Positions 1-5,954 of a stretch of 5,954 nucleotides of DNA are shown piece after piece. The stretch spans positions 1 through 5,954 of the forward strand of contig JADFFP010000086.1 in the NCBI GenBank assembly GCA_022568115.1. Direction: 5' to 3'. Origin of the DNA: Pseudomonadota bacterium (GTDB taxonomy: Bacteria > Pseudomonadota > Alphaproteobacteria > Sphingomonadales > SMXR01). The position numbers and the translations under genes are program-made. The notes under the pieces were generated by a model that was not told the origin of the DNA, did no database searches, and worked only from the letters and a program-made list of their open reading frames with translations. Every line of letters begins with the position of its first letter. Within the stretch, counting starts at the first letter, position 1.

Positions 1-1145
1 TCCTTGAGGCCGCACAGCGCCACGATATCGCCGGTGTGGGCAATTTTGATGTCTTCGCGGTGGTTGGCGTGCATCAGCAGCATGCGGCCGATTTTTTCCT
101 TGCGGCCCTTGACCGAGTTCAAAACCTGATCACCGGTTTTCATGACCCCGGAATAAATCCTGATAAACGTCAGGGTGCCGACAAACGGGTCGGTCATGAT
201 CTTGAAGGCGAGACCGGCAAACGGCTCGGCATCATCCGGTTTGCGCTCTTTTGCAGCTTCTCTGTCTGCCTGAGCACCCTTCATCGGCGGCAGATCAAGC
301 GGAGAGGGAAGGAAATCAACAACCGCGTCCAAAAGCGGCTGCACGCCCTTGTTCTTGAAGGCGGAACCGTTCAGGATCGGGACAAAGTCGCCACTGATGG
401 TGCCCTTGCGGATGGCCGCCTTGAGATCTTGTTCGCTCGGTTCCTCGCCTTCCAGGTATTTTTCAAGCAGCACATCATCTTCCTCGACGGCAATTTCCAG
501 CATTTCGGTGCGGGCGGTCTCAACGGCCTCCCTCAGGTCTTCCGGAATGTCGACTAACTCGAACTCGGCGCCCAGGGTTTCATCCTTCCAGATGATCGCC
601 TTCATCTTGATCAGGTCGACAACCCCCTTGTAACCGGCCTCCGCGCCAACCGGCAGCTGGATCACCAGCGCCTTGGCGCCCAGGCGCTCCCGGATCATGC
701 GTACGCAACGTTCGAAATCAGCGCCCACACGATCCATTTTGTTGATAAAACACATGCGCGGCACACCATATCTGTCAGCCTGGTGCCAGACCGTTTCTGA
801 CTGCGGCTCGACCCCGGCGACCCCATCAAAAATAGCAACGGCCCCATCCAGAACCCGGAGGGACCGCTCAACCTCAATGGTAAAATCGACATGACCAGGG
901 GTATCAATAATATTGATCCGATGCTTGTTCCAAAAGCACGTGGTGGCGGCAGAGGTAATGGTGATGCCGCGTTCCTGCTCTTGTTCCATCCAGTCCATTG
1001 TGGCGGCGCCATCGTGCACCTCGCCGATTTTGTGACTGCGCCCGGTGTAATAGAGGATCCGCTCCGTGGTGGTGGTCTTGCCGGCGTCAATATGGGCCAT
1101 GATGCCAATATTGCGGTAACGGTCTATGGGGGTTTGACGTAACAT
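1..1145 (-). CDS. fusA: Elongation factor G (EF-G), N-terminal part, cut by the left window edge
   Basis: EF-G is the ribosomal translocase: it uses GTP to move tRNA and mRNA through the ribosome and also helps recycle ribosomes. The visible 381 codons are just over half of a usual protein of about 700 residues. GTPase motifs are complete and in order: P-loop AHIDAGKTT (residues 17-25), switch I RGITI (59-63), DTPGH (81-85), NKMD (135-138) and GSAF (260-263). Domain II begins near residue 307 ([10 protein letters not shown]). The ATG at 1145 is preferred because [15 protein letters not shown] follows at the normal distance and AGGGAC (1156-1161) lies 10 nt upstream. It sits 30 nt after the rpsG stop, as in a str operon. 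The wording [15 protein letters not shown] and [14 protein letters not shown] is alphaproteobacterial in style. Domains III-V, where most fusidic acid resistance changes fall, are outside the window. There is no frameshift or missing motif. Confidence 0.98.
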   Translation of the reverse strand, partial: MLRQTPIDRYRNIGIMAHIDAGKTTTTERILYYTGRSHKIGEVHDGAATMDWMEQEQERGITITSAATTCFWNKHRINIIDTPGHVDFTIEVERSLRVLDGAVAIFDGVAGVEPQSETVWHQADRYGVPRMCFINKMDRVGADFERCVRMIRERLGAKALVIQLPVGAEAGYKGVVDLIKMKAIIWKDETLGAEFELVDIPEDLREAVETARTEMLEIAVEEDDVLLEKYLEGEEPSEQDLKAAIRKGTISGDFVPILNGSAFKNKGVQPLLDAVVDFLPSPLDLPPMKGAQADREAAKERKPDDAEPFAGLAFKIMTDPFVGTLTFIRIYSGVMKTGDQVLNSVKGRKEKIGRMLLMHANHREDIKIAHTGDIVALCGLK

Positions 1146-1154
1146 TTTTAATTC

Positions 1155-1164
1155 AGTCCCTGAA
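1155..1164 (-). repeat. TTCAGGGACT copy upstream of fusA
   Basis: This 10-base sequence sits in the 30-nt rpsG-fusA spacer and contains the likely fusA ribosome binding core (AGGGA). An identical 10-mer occurs upstream of rpsL at 2059-2068. The match is read directly from the sequence; any shared function is inference. Confidence 0.5.
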
Positions 1165-1175
1165 ATTCCTGCAAT

Positions 1176-1646
1176 TTACCAGCGGTAGTGGGAGAAGGCC
1201 TTGTTGGCTTCCGCCATCTTGTGGGTGTCTTCACGTTTCTTGACCGCTGTGCCGCGGTTGTTGGCGGCATCCAGAAGTTCGCCGGAAAGCCTTTCCTGCA
1301 TGGTCCGCTCTGACCGTTTCCTGGCCATTTCAATGATCCAGCGGATCGCCAGCGCCTGGGCGCGCTCGGTGCGGACTTCAACCGGAATCTGGTAGGTGGC
1401 CCCGCCGACCCGCCGGGAGCGCACCTCAATCATCGGTTTGACGTTATCCAGCGCTTCATGAAAAAGCACCAGAGGATCGGTTTTTGCCTTGTTCTGCATT
1501 TCCTCCAGCGCCCCATAAACGATGTGTTCGGCGATCGATTTCTTGCCGTCATACATGAGCGAGTTGACAAACTTGGTGATCACCAGGTCGCCAAATTTGG
1601 GATCCGGTAAAACCTGACGTTTTTCTGCAGCGTGGCGGCGTGACAT
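1176..1646 (-). CDS. rpsG: 30S ribosomal protein S7
   Basis: S7 is a primary 16S rRNA-binding protein that nucleates assembly of the 30S head and lies near the exit-site tRNA and the mRNA path. The 156-residue product has the usual bacterial length. It opens with [20 protein letters not shown] and contains the family signature around residues 20-60 ([24 protein letters not shown]). The rRNA-binding stretch [18 protein letters not shown] and the usual C-terminal SHYRW ending are also present. The start at 1646 is supported by a strong Shine-Dalgarno sequence 7 nt upstream. It lies 22 nt after rpsL and 30 nt before fusA, so the three are probably cotranscribed. In E. coli S7 represses its own operon by binding the S12-S7 intercistronic RNA, which is much longer there. 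The spacer here is too short to hold that structure, so E. coli-type feedback at this spot is unlikely. Confidence 0.99.
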   Translation of the reverse strand: MSRRHAAEKRQVLPDPKFGDLVITKFVNSLMYDGKKSIAEHIVYGALEEMQNKAKTDPLVLFHEALDNVKPMIEVRSRRVGGATYQIPVEVRTERAQALAIRWIIEMARKRSERTMQERLSGELLDAANNRGTAVKKREDTHKMAEANKAFSHYRW

Positions 1647-1653
1647 CTCAAAT

Positions 1654-1660
1654 CTTCCTT
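1654..1660 (-). promoter_or_regulatory. Shine-Dalgarno sequence of rpsG
   Basis: AAGGAAG on the minus strand lies 7 nt before the rpsG ATG. It is the strongest ribosome binding site of the three str genes in this window and fixes the S7 start. It occupies most of the 22-nt rpsL-rpsG spacer. Confidence 0.85.
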
Positions 1661-1668
1661 AAATTAGC

Positions 1669-2040
1669 TTACTTGGGCCGCTTGGTGCCATATTTTGAAC
1701 GGCCCTGGCGGCGGTTTGCGACCCCTTGAGTATCCAGGACACCCCTGAGGATATGGTAGCGGACGCCCGGCAAATCCTTGACGCGGCCACCGCGGATCAG
1801 GACCACACTGTGTTCCTGCAGGTTATGGCCTTCACCAGGAATGTAACTGGTGACTTCAGCCCCGTTGGTCAGGCGCACCCGGGCCACCTTGCGAAGGGCC
1901 GAGTTCGGCTTTTTCGGCGTGGTGGTGTAAACACGGATGCACACGCCGCGTTTTTGCGGGCAGTTTTCAAGCGCCGGAACCTTGTTCCTGACCACTGCCC
2001 GTTTGCGGGGCTTGCGGATAAGCTGGTTTACCGTTGGCAT
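1669..2040 (-). CDS. rpsL: 30S ribosomal protein S12
   Basis: S12 lies at the 30S decoding centre and controls the accuracy of codon reading. The 123-residue product is of normal length. It starts [16 protein letters not shown] and carries the conserved blocks [22 protein letters not shown] and [33 protein letters not shown] and a basic tail ending in KRPK follow. Lys43 and Lys88 (42 and 87 in E. coli numbering without Met) are the usual residues, so the protein shows no classical streptomycin-resistance change. Asp89, the residue that RimO methylthiolates in many bacteria, is present. The start at 2040 matches the universal MPTVNQL terminus. Its ribosome binding site is modest: AAAGG at 2053-2057 with a long 12-nt spacing. 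It is the first gene of the str operon here, behind its own predicted promoter and a long leader. Confidence 0.99.
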   Translation of the reverse strand: MPTVNQLIRKPRKRAVVRNKVPALENCPQKRGVCIRVYTTTPKKPNSALRKVARVRLTNGAEVTSYIPGEGHNLQEHSVVLIRGGRVKDLPGVRYHILRGVLDTQGVANRRQGRSKYGTKRPK

Positions 2041-2058
2041 ATCTTTTTCAAACCTTTA

Positions 2059-2068
2059 AGTCCCTGAA
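2059..2068 (-). repeat. TTCAGGGACT copy upstream of rpsL
   Basis: This copy is identical to the 10-mer upstream of fusA at 1155-1164. Here it ends 18 nt before the rpsL ATG, against 9 nt for fusA, and the AAAGG proposed as the rpsL ribosome binding site follows directly. Its AGGGA core is too far from the ATG to be the normal rpsL binding site. Confidence 0.45.
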
Positions 2069-2094
2069 GTCGGCTCTCTGCTTTGCTTTCATAC

Positions 2095-2144
2095 AAAAAG
2101 AAGGCGGCCGTTCGGCTCCCTTTAAGGGCTCCTTGAGGCCTGCC
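2095..2144 (-). terminator. Terminator-like stem with T-rich tail, possible attenuator of rpsL
   Basis: On the minus strand GGCAGGCC (2144-2137) can pair with GGCCGCC (2109-2103), giving seven G-C pairs with one bulged A at 2141. The 27-nt loop can itself form a four-pair CCCT/AGGG hairpin (minus strand) at 2118-2128. The run TTCTTTTTG follows the stem at once (2102-2094). This resembles an intrinsic terminator placed between the predicted promoter and rpsL, where it would act as an attenuator. The large loop and the C within the T run weaken the case. It could also merely be a stable leader hairpin. Confidence 0.35.
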
Positions 2145-2193
2145 GGCTTCCATTAATCTATTACTTTTATACTTGCCCAATCAGCGCAGCGTT

Positions 2194-2211
2194 TAGCTTA
2201 TATTCGAGCTA
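2194..2211 (-). repeat. Inverted repeat TAGCT/AGCTA in the rpsL leader
   Basis: Perfect 5-nt arms (2211-2207 and 2198-2194) flank an 8-nt AT-rich loop, CGAATATA. It would lie about 20-35 nt into the predicted transcript. The structure is short and could arise by chance. It is recorded because it sits in a leader with several other pairing elements. Confidence 0.35.
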
Positions 2212-2231
2212 CCACCTGCCCCTGGGCGTGG
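2212..2231 (-). promoter_or_regulatory. Possible hairpin at the 5' end of the leader transcript
   Basis: On the minus strand CCAC-GCC (2231-2225) can pair with GGC and GTGG (2220-2218 and 2215-2212), leaving an AG bulge and a four-base CAGG loop. This would be a seven-pair GC-rich stem at the very start of the RNA. If transcription starts at 2229, the two outermost pairs would be lost. It may stabilise the 5' end; this is inference only. Confidence 0.3.
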
Positions 2232-2252
2232 GCGCAATATATTCATGCGCCC
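2230..2252. repeat. Perfect inverted repeat GGGCGC/GCGCCC around the promoter -10 box
   Basis: GGGCGC at 2230-2235 and GCGCCC at 2247-2252 are exact 6-nt inverted copies. They enclose an 11-nt AT-rich segment that contains the -10 hexamer of the rpsL promoter. This is the layout of an operator over a promoter core, but it may equally reflect the GC-rich spacer and discriminator typical of ribosomal promoters. No regulator for it is visible in the window. Confidence 0.45.
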
Positions 2253-2264
2253 CGACCCCGTCAA
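2236..2264 (-). promoter_or_regulatory. Sigma-70-type promoter of the rpsL-rpsG-fusA operon
   Basis: On the minus strand TTGACG (2264-2259) and TATATT (2241-2236) are separated by exactly 17 bp, each one mismatch from the sigma-70 consensus. The sequence directly upstream (about 2267-2310) is rich in A and T runs, as in an UP element. The six bases after the -10 box are GCGCCC, a GC-rich discriminator of the kind linked to stringent (ppGpp/DksA) repression of ribosomal promoters. Transcription would start near A2229. Position and orientation fit a dedicated str operon promoter between rpoC and rpsL. Confidence 0.75.
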
Positions 2265-2316
2265 CCTAAAAAATGAGGTGTTGGAAAAATAAAATTTTCG
2301 CTGAAAAAACAGTCCG

Positions 2317-5954
<3,638 letters not shown>

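Larger units (their letters stand above)
2041..2229 (-). promoter_or_regulatory. Long untranslated leader of the str operon
   Basis: From the predicted transcription start near 2229 to the rpsL ATG there are about 189 nt without a convincing gene. The stretch contains a GC-rich hairpin at its 5' end, an AT-looped inverted repeat, a terminator-like stem and the rpsL ribosome binding site. A near-repeat, AAGGAGCC then AAGGGAGCC, lies within 2115-2134 on the minus strand. Ribosomal protein operons are often controlled through such leaders, and rpsL leader motifs have been proposed in other proteobacteria. Whether this one is regulatory is inference: the length and the potential structures are what the sequence shows. 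Confidence 0.5.

Noticed and set aside
36..557. A 173-codon open frame on the plus strand, opposite fusA
   Set aside because: It is antisense to the intact EF-G reading frame, whose conserved motifs explain this DNA fully.
1669..2040. Possible streptomycin-resistance allele of S12
   Set aside because: Lys43 and Lys88, the main positions of resistance changes, carry the ordinary residues, and the surrounding motifs are unchanged.
2153..2181. A second promoter closer to rpsL (TTGGGC, 17 bp, ATTAAT on the minus strand)
   Set aside because: Both hexamers match the consensus poorly, and the nearby promoter at 2236-2264 is far stronger with the right orientation and spacing.
2298..2313. CTG-TTTTTT-CAG hairpin just after the rpoC stop as a terminator
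   Set aside because: The stem has only three pairs and the T run sits in the loop, not after the stem, so it lacks the form of an intrinsic terminator.

Overview
This window is a conserved housekeeping stretch of a bacterial chromosome. It carries the junction between the RNA polymerase operon and the streptomycin (str) ribosomal protein operon. Every gene lies on the minus strand, so the window reads right to left: rpoC (5' end missing), a 276-bp gap, rpsL (S12), rpsG (S7), then the first half of fusA (EF-G), which runs off the left edge. The proteins look alphaproteobacterial. The EF-G central segment, the beta-prime stretch around the active site and the large insertion inside the beta-prime trigger loop all resemble that class, and rpoBC followed directly by rpsL-rpsG-fusA is its usual gene order. 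I cannot fix the order or genus.

Region by region: bases 1-1145 hold the N-terminal 381 codons of EF-G with a complete GTPase domain. Bases 1176-1646 and 1669-2040 are full-length S7 and S12, with spacers of 30 and 22 nt, so rpsL-rpsG-fusA reads as one transcription unit. Bases 2041-2316 contain no convincing gene. They hold a near-consensus sigma-70 promoter (TTGACG, 17 bp, TATATT) facing rpsL, followed by an untranslated leader of about 189 nt. The leader has several potential hairpins, one of which is followed by a T-rich run and could be an attenuator. Bases 2317-5954 are the C-terminal roughly 1,211 residues of beta-prime, including the catalytic NADFDGD motif.

Together the genes supply core transcription (RNA polymerase) and translation (30S proteins S12 and S7, and the translocase EF-G). 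The str genes probably have their own growth-rate-controlled promoter in addition to any read-through from rpoC, since no clear terminator follows rpoC. I found no mobile element, CRISPR array, tRNA, rRNA or new multi-gene system. The only sequence not explained by conserved genes is the rpoC-rpsL gap, and the findings concentrate there.
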